Assembly (NCBI GenBank): GCA_028274465.1
Contig: CM051455.1
Span: 131,102,096 to 131,166,095, forward strand
Direction: 5' to 3'
Source of the DNA: Plantago ovata
Lineage: Eukaryota > Streptophyta > Magnoliopsida > Lamiales > Plantaginaceae
DNA: 64,000 nt
Made by a program: the position numbers and the translations under genes
Shown here: piece by piece, positions 1 to 12,387 of the stretch
Layout of the letters: each line of letters opens with the position of its first letter
Numbering within the stretch: the stretch's first letter is position 1
The notes under the pieces: model-generated
What the model was told of the DNA's origin: nothing
Databases searched by the model: none
What the model saw: the letters and a program-made list of their open reading frames with translations, nothing else

Positions 1-673
1 GTTGTCAATTGGGCACTGAATTCAAATATTATATCACTAATAATGACACAAGGAAAGCAGCTTTCGGTTCCATTGTCACAGTAATACTCTTCGATTTAAC
101 TTCAAATCAATTGTACAAGGCATAAGCTCTTAACTCTCATGATCAAACGGGTAACAGAACTATTGAAAACTCATGCCTAATCATCAATATATTCATTTTA
201 TATTAGCATTACATGGACTCGTTAAGCCACTAAGCTTCACACAACAGCATAAACATCAAACCTAATGCAAACATCTTCGAAATCCTCCATTATACTAAGA
301 TTTACTCTTGAACAGTTGTTTCACAACAAATCAAATGCACTTGGCTGCAAAATGTAGGCTACTTTTTTCTCGGAGAGTACGAAAGAATCTAAAAACAAAA
401 GGCCCACGAACTAGCCTCTTTATATATGCATCATTATTCCGATTACAACAATACCATTCTAAAATCAAGAACCAACAGTAATGTGCTAATCTACAGCAAT
501 AGTACATTACCAAGATAGTAGTGACTAGTGACGTGAGAATGATTATTAATATGAAATGAATTAAAAAATCGGAATCAGCAATAAGACTCTATGTCTACTA
601 AGTACTGCCATGTGAAAAAACTTGGACACAAAAAAAAAGGTAAAGAAGAAAAGCAGAAATGAGAAGTGATTAC
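1..673. other. Presumed intron 2 of the GDSL esterase; nothing else seen
   Basis: AT-rich sequence following a good donor (GTAATC read on the minus strand at 673-668). Short open frames here carry no recognisable domain and no GDSL block III or V motif. Confidence 0.4.
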
Positions 674-941
674 CAGAGGGAAAAGGTGCTGCAACAGGAA
701 CAAAGCCCATCTGGTATTGTAACCACCATACCCACGCAGTACAACATCAACCTGGACAGAAAAATAACTCAAAATCTGAGATGACACATTATATCACAAT
801 CTAAAAAATAAAAAGGTAGAATGAGAGAGCACCATGAACCTTTCTGGAATAATGATCGGCAATAGAAGCACCCCAACCACCTGATTTGAAGGATTGTTGA
901 GTGATGGAGTCTCCGAACAGCACAATTTGAGGCCTAATCAT
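674..941 (-). CDS. GDSL esterase/lipase, 5' exons 1-2 (IAH1/At5g45920-like)
   Basis: Minus-strand gene entering from its 5' end; the remaining exons would lie to the left, outside the window. Exon 1 is 941-840: the start at 941 opens MIRPQIVLFGDSITQQSF, with block I (GDS, nucleophile Ser), then GGWGASIADHYSRK. It ends AAG|GTTCAT. Exon 2 is 751-674, after an AG acceptor, in phase, and encodes VDVVLRGYGGYNTRWALF, the block II Gly region, ending CTG|GTAATC. The motif order and the exon junction after SRK match plant SGNH hydrolases of the isoamyl-acetate-hydrolysing esterase type. No block III (GAND) exon is seen in 1-673, so either intron 2 exceeds 670 bases or the gene is truncated. Family assignment is firm; substrate is unknown. 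Confidence 0.85.
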
Positions 942-2290
942 TCTTCTTCTGTAAATCAATCGACAGTGACGATGATTTACGACGCAATTCGGTCGTCTCA
1001 ACTCTCAACTTTGGGAATTTGGTGGAATTGGGCCGAACGAAATGCCAATGACGACTTGGAATTATTAATCTTATAACGCGCGAATTAAGCTAATGCAATT
1101 GAGTTCTTCAGCTTTTCAACACGGCTGCAATTCGTCTATTGAAGTACTTCTCCTTCCCTTCCCTTCCCTTCCCAACCTTCTTAATTAATTAATGTGAAGT
1201 TCAGTGAGGTTCTTTTGACCTGCAAGTAATTGCAATGCTAAACGTAAGCCAGAGAAATTTCTAAATATGCATCCACAGCCTACAAAGCCAGGGTTACCCA
1301 AACTGGAACCATCTTTATTTAGGGCAACAAAATGAGGAGGGGGCCTCCCATTGGCATATTACAGTCTGTTAGAATGGGAGAAGAATGAAGATGGTGTAGT
1401 GAAACGTCCTTGTATATAACCTATAACCTTTAATCTGAAAAAGATAATGCTTGAATTTAGGTAAGTTTATTGGTTCCTGGTGAAACATAAATTTATTGCA
1501 CATTTGCCAAAATATCCAGCGCGAAGTTTAATTAGGACTAGAAGTTGAGGTCTGGACACGTTAGTGTTATAAACTAGCTTCTGAGCCTTTTGTATTGACA
1601 GCATGGGCATCTCTAGGCAGAGAGTTCTGTTGAAGTTAGAAATGCATTTGATGACTTGTTCTGTCATTCATTTTGCTCTGAACTGATAGTCTTCATTTGA
1701 GTTCAGCTATGGAGTTCCTTAAGGTCTTCCAAAATCTCCACCAAGATCATATATGAACATGTGTGACTCTCAAGAACCTGCTACACTTATATCGAACATG
1801 ATTTTGCACCATATCGATTTTTGTATGCTGGGAGTTAACGAAACAACAATTTTTTGGTATTTTCTTCAGCAAATAAAGTAACAACTCAAACTAACACACA
1901 AGCTGTCAACTTCAGATTCAAACAAAAAACAGTAATAGTGACTAATTTTTTAAGAAGGATAGGGTTTAACCTAACGGATCTGACTGCTTCAATACCTGAA
2001 TAAAATTTGTGCATGTGTTTCGGGTACGAGCTAGGTAGGATATGTACTCAAACACGGTTTATATCGTAAAAGAGGCACTAGAAATTAACCTTACAGAGGA
2101 AATCAGAAACATACAATTCAGTTAACTTTCTACCAGCAAACAATGAGAATCGAAATCAAGAATCACGAAACTGACATTGCTGAAATTCAAAAGAAAGCAT
2201 ACCATAATATTACACCTGAAGAACATCTACATAACAAATTTCATAATTCAGATTGTCAATTACAATATTCAACGTCAAGAATTGTTCAAA
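942..2290. other. Intergenic, esterase 5' flank to unknown gene copy 1
   Basis: It holds the esterase 5' flank (to about 1137), a CCTTCCCTT microsatellite (1150-1173) and about 950 bases (1140-2120) that have no counterpart in the second duplication unit. The latter could be an insertion in unit 1 or a loss from unit 2. I see no coding content. Confidence 0.5.
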
Positions 2291-2884
2291 CTAATGGCCA
2301 AAAATAAAGTGAGAGAACGCATGACTAATCCTCGAACCCATAGTGACTCGACAGTTCTTCTTCTTCCCCGAATCAGCCCCTTTATTCTTCTTCTTCTTCG
2401 TCAAGATTGTCGAATCTGCAGCAGGACAACTTTCTTTACCCGTGTGATCGTGCACGACAATGACCTCCACAAGAACATCCAGCGCGTTGAACTCTTCAGG
2501 GACAGTCTTCACCATGTCTCGAACCGAAGACAGGACGTTCTTGATCATCCATTCGCGCCAGTAGTTGGACATGTTCCACCCTCCGAGTTCCTTCTTCACA
2601 GCCTCGTGCGTCGTGTCCGAGTACAAGATTTGAGGACGATCCACGCAAACGGTGTTGAACATCATCGGTTGCTCTTGTTCCGTCACGACTGGCGTTGAAT
2701 GGCGTCGACCTTGATGATGGGGAACCGGAATCTTGATTGTTGTTTGGCAGGAGAAGTTAATGGTGATGGAATCAACCCGCTTGATGTGAGTCGGAGTGAT
2801 GGTGCTGATGATGGAGCGTTCTCGTTGCTTCTTTACGTTCAAGAAAACCTGTTGACTGCAACCTTGTGTATCCTCTTCCGCCAT
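2291..2884 (-). CDS. Uncharacterised plant protein, copy 1 of 3 (197 aa)
   Basis: Single-exon gene. The start at 2884 is chosen because all three copies share the MAEEDTQGC/MEDVEGC opening and a TATA box lies about 90 bases upstream. The middle is the best conserved part: a segment with HEAVKKEL, WNMSNYWREWMIKNVL, SSVRDMV and VPEEFNALDVLVEV (about residues 93-150), followed by HDHTG. The C-terminal quarter is Lys-rich. No signal peptide, membrane segment or zinc-binding Cys/His pattern is visible. I do not recognise the family and assign no function. Copies 2 (5938-6531) and 3 (18757-19308) stay open over their whole length despite divergence, which supports a real coding sequence. The plus-strand frames over it are shadows. 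Confidence 0.75.
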   Translation of the reverse strand: MAEEDTQGCSQQVFLNVKKQRERSIISTITPTHIKRVDSITINFSCQTTIKIPVPHHQGRRHSTPVVTEQEQPMMFNTVCVDRPQILYSDTTHEAVKKELGGWNMSNYWREWMIKNVLSSVRDMVKTVPEEFNALDVLVEVIVVHDHTGKESCPAADSTILTKKKKNKGADSGKKKNCRVTMGSRISHAFSHFIFGH

Positions 2885-2974
2885 GGATGGATGTGATGTG
2901 GGAGAGAAACAGAGAATCTGAATCTACTACTTCAAAAATATTGTGCGTGGAGGTTATGTTTGTAGCGGTGTTAG

Positions 2975-2983
2975 TATTTATAG
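2975..2983 (-). promoter_or_regulatory. TATA box of unknown gene copy 1
   Basis: CTATAAATA on the minus strand, 91 bases upstream of the start codon. The same box sits at a similar distance before copies 2 and 3. Confidence 0.65.
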
Positions 2984-2984
2984 A

Positions 2985-5404
2985 CGACTCCTGCTACTGC
3001 TAATTGGATTTATTCTGATTCCTTCTCAGGTGTTAATTGTTGATTGACTTGCCACTATTTAGCTTTAAAATCACGGGATCAAAGTTTCTTGGCATTTTAA
3101 CATTTTAATAACGGAAATTCATCCCTTATTTGCTAATGTCATGGTATAAATAAATTAATAATTAATCAGATATCGTAAATTTTTAGCTAGTACTATATGT
3201 TATTTACATATAAAAATAAAAAGTAAAATATTCTTACATTAGTAATTTGTGATTTGACACTATCACCGACTAGGAGTCTTGGAGTGACTCGCTAATCTCA
3301 ATGCAAATCGTGTGGCATCGTTTTTTTTGTCAAATCTCAAACCAACTTAGGTTTGATTTTGGCCCGACCCAGGTCGAATCCAATAAAAAAACTTGAATTG
3401 ATCGAACCGTTTTGAGTTGGACCAAGTTGAACTGGATAAAAATTAACGATAGGACACAGTTATATTTTCCTTAGTGAATATCTATTTTTTTTTAAATTGG
3501 ACCCGGACATTTTATTTTACAAACACCGTTAGAGGTTTTATAAGAGTGATTGAGAAAACCTAACTCGCCAATCAATCGGTGCACAAGACCTCTTCGTTCC
3601 GAGCCAGCAAGAAAGATCTAATCTCACCGGCCAGTTCATTCAATTTGGAAATTATTTCTTTACCGTCACCGAATAATTTTTTTTTAATCATATTTCATTA
3701 CAAAATTTAATATTCGTTTCCTTGCCACAAGTTATATATTTAGCCGTTAAACCTTTCCTTGCCATCCCCAGGAGAGTTTGATAATCGTTTGCTCTATAAT
3801 TACCCAATTCTATTCCAGCATCTTCAATCTAATCAAGCATCTGTTAGTATGAATCCCTAAATTCAAGCATTCACAATATAATTTTACCATGGATTTAATG
3901 TATTCAAGCATTTTATTATAACCCCAAGCATTGACTTTACCCCGATCAAGCAGTTGTTTACAAGTATGTATAAAAATCAACTCCAGCATGAATGGAATCC
4001 CGCAATTGCGAACTCTGTGGTGATGTGAATTGGATTTTTGGAATGAATGATGGATCTTGATTTGGGAATAGAGAAACGGATGATGATCAATTTACATGTT
4101 GATGATGATGACCGAAAAACTATCTATACTAATTAGATGAATTAGCTTTTTGGTAGTGTATGATGTTAAATTCTTAATTGATTCTTTTTTAGTCAGGACA
4201 ACATATTCAGTGATTTGTTTGCAAAGACTTTGGGTATCTCTGATGTGTGAGAAATGGATGATGATCAATTTACGGAGAAACTGATAACTGGCGATGAGAA
4301 AAAAGGAAACGTTTGGTAGTTTGATAGTGATTTTTGGAATTTTAGTAGTTTGAATTTGACTGAGTAAGAGAAACACGGTTACTTGGAGAAAATATAGAAA
4401 TTTTAGTTAATATAATTAACACTAAATTTAGCACTATCATCAAATTGAAATAAAATTTTCACCAATTTGTAGGAAATAATTTAGATCACGCCAATTTGAT
4501 AGAAACTCTCAAAACTATCACTAATTTGTAATTTTTCTTTTTTATATTAATTAATGTTTTGAAATTTTTATTGAATTAGCATGATTTAATTTTAAGATAT
4601 GCAATCACACTTTGTTACACGGTTTAACTATTTTGAGAGTACATGTTACAAGACTAGTACACCAGCGCGGTGCCCAGTACTGCATTTTACGGGAATTCTG
4701 GCATTGTAAACTAAGGGGAACATATATCATGAATTTTAATATTTTTTTAGTATGTAACGCGGTGTGTCGAATGCATTACGTGGAGTACCGCAACCTAAAT
4801 GCATATATTAATTTTGCTTGCATACATTTTGTTTGAGGGGTCGTGTCTAATATATGGACTTACCACATTTATAAGGCCTTTTAATTTGTTTTTCATTTCC
4901 TCTCCCTGTGCATATATTGTGACTACCAATAATCAGATTGCAACCACGGTTTGACTAATACCAGTGTCCAAAATAAGATTAATGTATGTTTAATCTTTAC
5001 AGACTATGGGGATCCAAATACACAATAAGATGCTACATCTAAAATAGTTGACATAAAAATATCTGCTTCAAATTCTCTGGAGAACATAAACTTTGTCACT
5101 CCACCTTTTAATGTTTATGAACTTTGTCACTGTGACCTAGTGGGAAATATATTATCAATATTAACTTCATTGTCCAATAGCTCTTCAAAAGCTTATATGC
5201 AAGTATAAGCGAGATCCGAAATTGTATTTTCGAGAAGTTTTTTAAACCACAAAACTCCGGATAAATAAGAATTATAGTATTAAAATGTACTTACAAATAG
5301 ATGATGATTTTGTAAGTGTTTGAATTACAAAAGGGTAGAGAAGGTATATGACCCTGGATATGATTTGTCAAGCACTTGGGACATATTATGGGGGCATGTT
5401 TGTG
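2985..5404. other. Intergenic AT-rich region between duplication units
   Basis: It holds the promoter-distal part of unit 1. Between 3820 and 3985 a short AAGCA-containing phrase recurs without strict period, and a GATGATGATCAATTTAC phrase appears at about 4081 and 4258. Open frames at 4092-4376 and 4612-4836 carry no known domain. I see no gene. Confidence 0.45.
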
Positions 5405-5419
5405 TTGAGCACCACCAAC

Positions 5420-5521
5420 CTTTCTGGAATAATGATCGGCAATAGAAGCACCCCAACCACCTAATCTGAAGGATTGTTGAGTGATGGAGTGTCCGAACAG
5501 CACAATTTGAGGCCTAATCAT
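5420..5521 (-). pseudogene. GDSL esterase exon 1 relic
   Basis: Duplicate of the exon at 840-941. The start at 5521 opens MIRPQIVLFGHSITQQSF: the Asp of the GDS block is replaced by His, next to the nucleophile Ser. The exon end and donor (AAG|GTTGGT) are kept, but no exon 2 (RGYGGYNTRW) can be found in the 800 bases to its left. It is a single-exon fragment left by the segmental duplication and very unlikely to give an active enzyme. Confidence 0.85.
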
Positions 5522-5937
5522 TCTCTTCTTCTCACTTCTCAGCTGTAAATCAATAGACAGTGACGATGATTTACAACGCAATTAGGTCGTCTCAACACTC
5601 AACTTTGGAATTGGGGCGAACGAAATGCCAATGACGACTTGGAATTATTAATAATCTTCTAACGCGCGAATTAAGCTAATGCAATTGAGTTCTTCAGCTT
5701 TTCAACACGGCTTCAAGTCTAACATTTTGAATTAATTAAGGAGTTAGTTTTAATTCAGTAAAATTTCTACCAGCAAACAATGAGAATCGAAATCAAGAAT
5801 CATGAAACTCATGACATCGCTGAAATTCAAAAGAAATAAAGCATACCATAATATTATGGTACCAGAAGAACATCTACATAACATCTTCCATAATTCAGAT
5901 TGTCAATTACAATATTCAAAGTCAAGAATTGTTCAAA

Positions 5938-6531
5938 CTAATGGCCAAAAATAAAGTGAGAGAACGCATGACTAATCCTCGAACCCATAGCGACTCGACA
6001 GTTCTTCTTCTTCCCCGAATCAGCCCCTTTATTCTTCTCCTTCTTCGTCAAGATTGTCGAATCTGCAGCAGGACAACTTCCTTTACCAGTGTGATCGTGC
6101 ACGACAATGACCTCCACAAGAACATCCAGCGCGTTCAACTCTTCAGGGACAGTCTTCACCATGTCTCGAACCGAAGACAGGACGTTCTTGATCATCCATT
6201 CGCGCCAGTAGTTGGACATGTTCCACCCTCCGAGTTCCTTCTTCACAGCCTCGTGTGTCGTGTCCGAGTACAAGATTTGAGGACGATCCACGCGAACGGT
6301 GTTGAACATCATCGGTTGCTCTTGTTCTGTCACGACTGGCGTTGAATGGCGTCGACCTTGATGATGGGGAACCGGAATCTTGATTGTTGTTTGGCAGGAG
6401 AAGTTAATGGTGATGGAATCAACCCGTTTGATGTGAGTCGGAGTGATGGTGCTGATGATGGAGCGTTCTCCTTGCTTCTTTACGTTCAAGAAAACCTGTT
6501 GACAGCAACCTTGTGTATCCTCTTCCGCCAT
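5938..6531 (-). CDS. Uncharacterised plant protein, copy 2 of 3 (197 aa)
   Basis: Near-identical to copy 1 and the same length, starting at 6531. Only a handful of residues differ (for example VCVDRP to VRVDRP, EEFNAL to EELNAL, KESCPA to KGSCPA), and none breaks the frame. The conserved NYWREWMIKNVLSSVRDMV core is intact. Substitutions without indels or stops over 591 coding bases suggest either recent duplication or selection on the protein. Function unknown, as for copy 1. Confidence 0.75.
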   Translation of the reverse strand: MAEEDTQGCCQQVFLNVKKQGERSIISTITPTHIKRVDSITINFSCQTTIKIPVPHHQGRRHSTPVVTEQEQPMMFNTVRVDRPQILYSDTTHEAVKKELGGWNMSNYWREWMIKNVLSSVRDMVKTVPEELNALDVLVEVIVVHDHTGKGSCPAADSTILTKKEKNKGADSGKKKNCRVAMGSRISHAFSHFIFGH

Positions 6532-6637
6532 GGATGATGGATGTGAGTGATGATGAGGGAGAGAAAAACAGAGAATCTGAATTTACTACTTCAAAAATAT
6601 TCTGCGTGGAGGTTATATATGTTTGTAGCGGTGTTGG

Positions 6638-6646
6638 TATTTATAG
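6638..6646 (-). promoter_or_regulatory. TATA box of unknown gene copy 2
   Basis: CTATAAATA on the minus strand, about 107 bases before the start codon, in a promoter alignable with copy 1. Confidence 0.65.
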
Positions 6647-7341
6647 ACGACTCCTGCTACTGCTAGTTGGATTTATTCTGATTGACTTGCCACTATTTAG
6701 CTTTAAAATCACGGGATCAAAGATTTTTCTTTTCTGTGATATTTTAATAATGAAAATTAACCCCTTATTTGATAATTTTGACAATGTAAGGGTATAAAAT
6801 ATAACTTACTAATAATTGATCAAATTTCATAAATTTATTAGATACAAATATATATTTTACGTTTAAAAATTCAAATTATTCTGACGTAATTTGTGACTTC
6901 ACAATATTACCACCATATTTATGGTAAGACTAGGAGTTGGAGTGACTTGCAAATCTCAATGCAAATTCGTGTGGCATCGATGGATTCCGACATATTTCCA
7001 TCTTCTTTGTGTCAAATCTCACCCAATTTGGGCTTGACAATTTCGGTTTGATTTTGGTCCGACTCAGTCGAATCCAATAAAAAAACTTGAATTGTTCGAT
7101 CCGTTTCAATTTGGACCGAGTTGAATTGGATTAAAACCATACGTACGGTACACAACTATATTTTCCTAGTGAATTTGTATTTATTTTTAATTTGATCATA
7201 ACATTTTATTTTACAAACATTGGTAAGAGTGATTGAGAAAACCTAACTCACTAATCAATCGATGCACAAGAGTCAAGACCGCTTCGTTCCGAGCCAGCAA
7301 GAAAGATCTAATCTCACCGGTTCATTCAATTTGGAAATTAT

Positions 7342-7510
7342 GTGATGGTAGCCCAATTAATTGGTTAATTTGGTTGAGGTGCCATGCATGATCTTAGAGG
7401 TCTTGGATTCGATCTCCGCCAAGTGTGTGATTATATCTAATTTATTGCTAGTTTTTGTAATATTTGTAATTTGTGAAATACAGAAATTATAATGATTTGA
7501 TATACAATAG
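7342..7510 (+). mobile_element. tRNA-derived SINE, decayed copy
   Basis: The start reads like a tRNA gene head: a box-A-like TAGCCCAATTAATTGG about 7 bases in, then a box-B-like GGATTCGATCTC about 50 bases on. The downstream body (CGCCAAGTGTGTGATTATAT, then TTTATTGCTAG, then a GAAATTATAATG phrase) aligns with the SINE at 53604-53768. No poly-A tail survives, and I could not define target-site duplications. The left edge coincides with the point where duplication units 1 and 2 stop matching. Confidence 0.6.
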
Positions 7511-7610
7511 AATTGTTGTATTAGTTGATCGTGATGGTTTGATCTGCGATAAAATTGATGTATTAACATGATTTAAGGTATGCAATAACATTTGTTACAC
7601 AATTTAACAG

Positions 7611-8057
7611 GATTTAATGAACCACACATAAATGGTTCGTGACGTTATTCTTAAATAGTCAGTTTTATAAGTTTTGTATTTCGAAATAGATATTTTAGCC
7701 TATTTGGTATTTACACAAATATTATATATGAAGAATTTACTCCCTACATTCTAAATCAGTTACTTTTATTTTGACTTCTTACCGTTAATAATTTTTTATT
7801 TCAACTATAACATCCTTCGGGAAAAATGAAATAAAATGAATATTTGTTGTTTCTTTTTTGACAATCTAGTTCATTTAATATCACATCAAAACATCAAAAG
7901 TTCGTACCGTGCTTGTAACGAGGTAGTAGTATCTAAAATAATCTAAACCATCAAAAAAAGATAAAAGGATAATTTGCATATAGCTCCCTCTTAGTTTTTT
8001 AATTACTAATTTTACCCTCTTAGTTCAATAATTACATGTAGTCCAATGTTTACAAAA
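7611..8057. other. Intergenic, nothing recognised
   Basis: AT-rich, no credible open frame, no repeat structure that I can support. Confidence 0.4.
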
Positions 8058-8638
8058 ACAATTACATATAGCCCCACGAACTTTACTTTCTAATTAAGAC
8101 CTGGAAGTTACATTTTTACCCCTGCCGGAATTTCAATTTTTGGCTTGAAATAAACAACTCTAATTTGCATTATTTACACATTTGTCTCTATATTATTTTA
8201 TTCTACAACATTAACTTAAATATTAACTTAAATGTATTTTAAATTAACCACAAAAATTATATAAATTTCAAAATGAACTAATATTTATTCAAAAGAATCC
8301 CAAATTAAGATTTTGTTTCAAAACAATCCTAAAGATTAAAAAAAAAAAATTAAAAAAAAAAAAAAAAAAAAGAAGTTCCTAAAGCTCAGCTCCGATCAGA
8401 GTGTAAACATCTTCGATCTGCATTAGCAGCTCCTTGCCGGAGCTGTTGACACCTCCGATGGGAGCTGCCTTAGTAGGAGAAACATTCTGATTAAAAAACA
8501 TTAATAAAAATAATGTAATTTACCCAAGATAAAATGATTAAAAAAAATAAAAATAGGATGAGTGGTTAAGTAAATGCAATTAGTTGCGAAAATGAATGTT
8601 AACTTGGTTCCACAACTTTCAAGGGGTCGTTCTGTGTA
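8058..8638. mobile_element. Possible non-autonomous terminal-inverted-repeat element upstream of PCNA
   Basis: The left side has an AATTACATATAGCCCCACGAAC phrase and the right side, read in reverse, an AATTACACAGAACGACCCCTT phrase. These resemble the ends of Mutator-like elements carrying ...AATTAC...CCC termini. The interior has a long A-run (8339-8371) and a GC-rich patch repeating AGCTCC (8389-8475), similar in style to the interior of the element at 17615-18269. No target-site duplication is defined, so this is tentative. Confidence 0.35.
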
Positions 8639-8639
8639 A

Positions 8640-10561
<1,922 letters not shown>

Positions 10562-10805
10562 TTAGTACTTCTCTGCTAAAGCATGTAGTAGATGTGAATA
10601 CTCTCACCGTTTGTTTTGGAGCGTCGTGACTCGTGATTATTGTGTTGTCTGATAACCATGTACTAAGAAGTAGGCTTTTTGTGATGTAATGAAGGTTGCA
10701 TGTTGCCATTATATATGCTATGAGACAGTTTTTGGAGGAAATTGAGCACCTAACTTTATCATGCGAAATTTTTCATCAGTAGCATTATACTAGCATACAA
10801 TTGTA
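10562..10805. other. PCNA 3' flank
   Basis: Short AT-rich spacer between PCNA and its partial copy; likely 3' untranslated region of PCNA. No other feature seen. Confidence 0.4.
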
Positions 10806-11830
10806 ACTTGTTTGATTACTGGGTTATTAGTCACTTGGTTGTTGTAATGAAGCACATCATTGAAAAAGTTTGAATACTAATACTTTGTGGTTGGATTGTA
10901 TGAATGAAGCACAAGATAAGATTGCAGATTTTGAGATGAAACTCAAGGATATAGACAGTGAACATCTCGGGATCCCAGATGCTGAATTTGAAGCGATCGT
11001 TAGGATGCCTTCTGCTGAATTTGCAATAATTTGCAAAGCTCTTAGTGGTATTGGTGACACAGGTACTGTTATGTTTTAGAGCTCTTACTTTTACTAGTAA
11101 ACTTAGTTTTAGTGTTCAAATTTTGATGAAATGTTGTTACTGGAATTTGTAGTCTTAATATCTGTTACTACTAAAGAAACTGAGAGGTTCACTACTAGAG
11201 GTGACATTGGTATGGCGAACATTGTTTACAGGCATAATACTTCAGCGGACAAGGTTCGTGCTCGTTAGTTCTTTGAAACATCAAATATTCAGTTTTAATC
11301 ATCTATCTTATCGGACCTTGAAATCTAAAACTATGTAAATCTTGTATTCGTGTGTGCAGCCTGAGGATGCTATAATCATTCAGATGGAGAAACCAGTTTC
11401 GCAGACCTTTGCACTGAAGTGCTTGAATTCCTTCGCAAAGGCCACACCACTGGCGGAACAACTTACTATTAGCCTATCTTCTAAACTACCAGTTGTCATC
11501 AAGTACAAAATTGGAAAAGTTGTTTATCTCAGATACTATTTGGCTCCTAAGAAGAAGATGAGGAAGAGAATGGTGTTGTTCAGGTGGAGACCAAGCCAAA
11601 TGTCGAGTAGCGGACTAAAGCAGAACAAGAGCATATAATAGTTGATGAATCTGAAGAAGGCGAGGAATCCATGCCCAGAAAGTAGAAGCTGGTGAAGACA
11701 AAAGCTGAGCCAATAATAGTTGAAGATGTGCAAACAGTTATGCCTGAAGTGGAAACTAAGCATGAAAATGGAACTAATGATGGAGTTGAGGCCTCCATGG
11801 ATGTCAAAAACTTAAAGAATCTGATACCAT
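10806..11830 (+). pseudogene. PCNA partial duplicate (exons 2-4)
   Basis: A direct copy starting within PCNA intron 1 (10806 matches about 9577), so exon 1 is absent. The exon 2 copy (10910-11062) and exon 3 copy (11153-11253, one extra codon) keep their splice signals and stay open. The exon 4 copy starts at 11360 and reads normally through YYLAPK, then loses 4 bases in the acidic region, shifting frame; original-frame stops follow at the equivalents of the extension. Homology ends near 11830. Without a start exon it cannot make a clamp. That the extension region is also present shows that the C-terminal tail predates the duplication. Confidence 0.9.
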
Positions 11831-11935
11831 GGGTGTTAGTACACCTGAGGAGCTTGGCTACTTTAGTAATCTCTACTGGTTGGAACTTTCAGGCAACAAT
11901 CTTACAGGTAATATTCCTGCTTCATTTGGTATATA
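11831..11935 (+). pseudogene. Leucine-rich-repeat fragment
   Basis: Directly abutting the PCNA copy, a frame reads PEELGYFSNLYWLELSGNN then LTGNIPASFG, i.e. one LRR unit of the plant extracellular type (LxxLxLSxNNLTGxIP). No start, signal peptide or further repeats adjoin. It is a scrap of an LRR receptor gene, perhaps related to the pseudogene at 16800-18400. Confidence 0.7.
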
Positions 11936-12387
11936 GATGTAGAAAATGTTTGACATTTGAAATATATATGTAGAAAATTTGTGATTCTTGTTTTTCCTTC
12001 AATAGTCTAACTTTGATGAGCACATCATTGCAGAGAATAAAATAGCTAATTAATCTGTCAAGATTACTAAAGCTATAGCTAGGCGTTCAAGTAACAGACT
12101 TAATTAATCAGTCAAGACAAGAAAATCTTCTTGATCAACAGAAAACTAGAAAAATCTTCATGAGTACAGTACTCTAGAGAAAGCATACAAATAAATAAGT
12201 TCTGTAGAGATTCATTTTAGTCTTCATCAATCCACTTTCTTACTTGATAGAATACACCTTTGAATGGAAACTTTGGGTAACCATGAATCCAACCACATCA
12301 ATATACGTACAAAACTAGAAGACGATGTACCTTCTCAAATCGACAGACAATGTCAGGTTGCACCTCCAAAACAAATCCTAAGCCAGC

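Larger units (their letters stand above)
800..4630. repeat. Tandem segmental duplication, unit 1
   Basis: This unit recurs at about 5400-7610. Matching landmarks in order are: the esterase exon 1; its 5' flank (1020-1130 versus 5600-5715); the unknown single-exon gene (2291-2884 versus 5938-6531); its promoter; a block with a shared GAGTGATTGAGAAAACC sequence (about 3545-3640 versus 7211-7320); and a block around 4572-4626 versus 7557-7608. Unit 1 holds about 0.95 kb at 1140-2120 that is missing from unit 2, and more sequence at 3640-4570. The order and orientation are the same in both, so this is a direct duplication. Confidence 0.8.
5400..7610. repeat. Tandem segmental duplication, unit 2
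   Basis: Second unit of the direct duplication, shorter than the first. It carries the broken esterase exon 1, unknown gene copy 2 and a SINE at about 7342 that is not seen at the matching place in unit 1. Confidence 0.8.

Noticed and set aside
2177-2698. Plus-strand open frame of 173 codons over unknown gene copy 1 (also 5929-6345, 18571-19131)
   Set aside because: Antisense shadow of the minus-strand genes: the minus frame has TATA box, shared start and a protein-level pattern of conservation, the plus frame has none.
7334-7490. GAAATTAT as target-site duplication of the SINE at 7342
   Set aside because: The right-hand GAAATTAT aligns with SINE body sequence in the other copy, so it is internal rather than a duplication.
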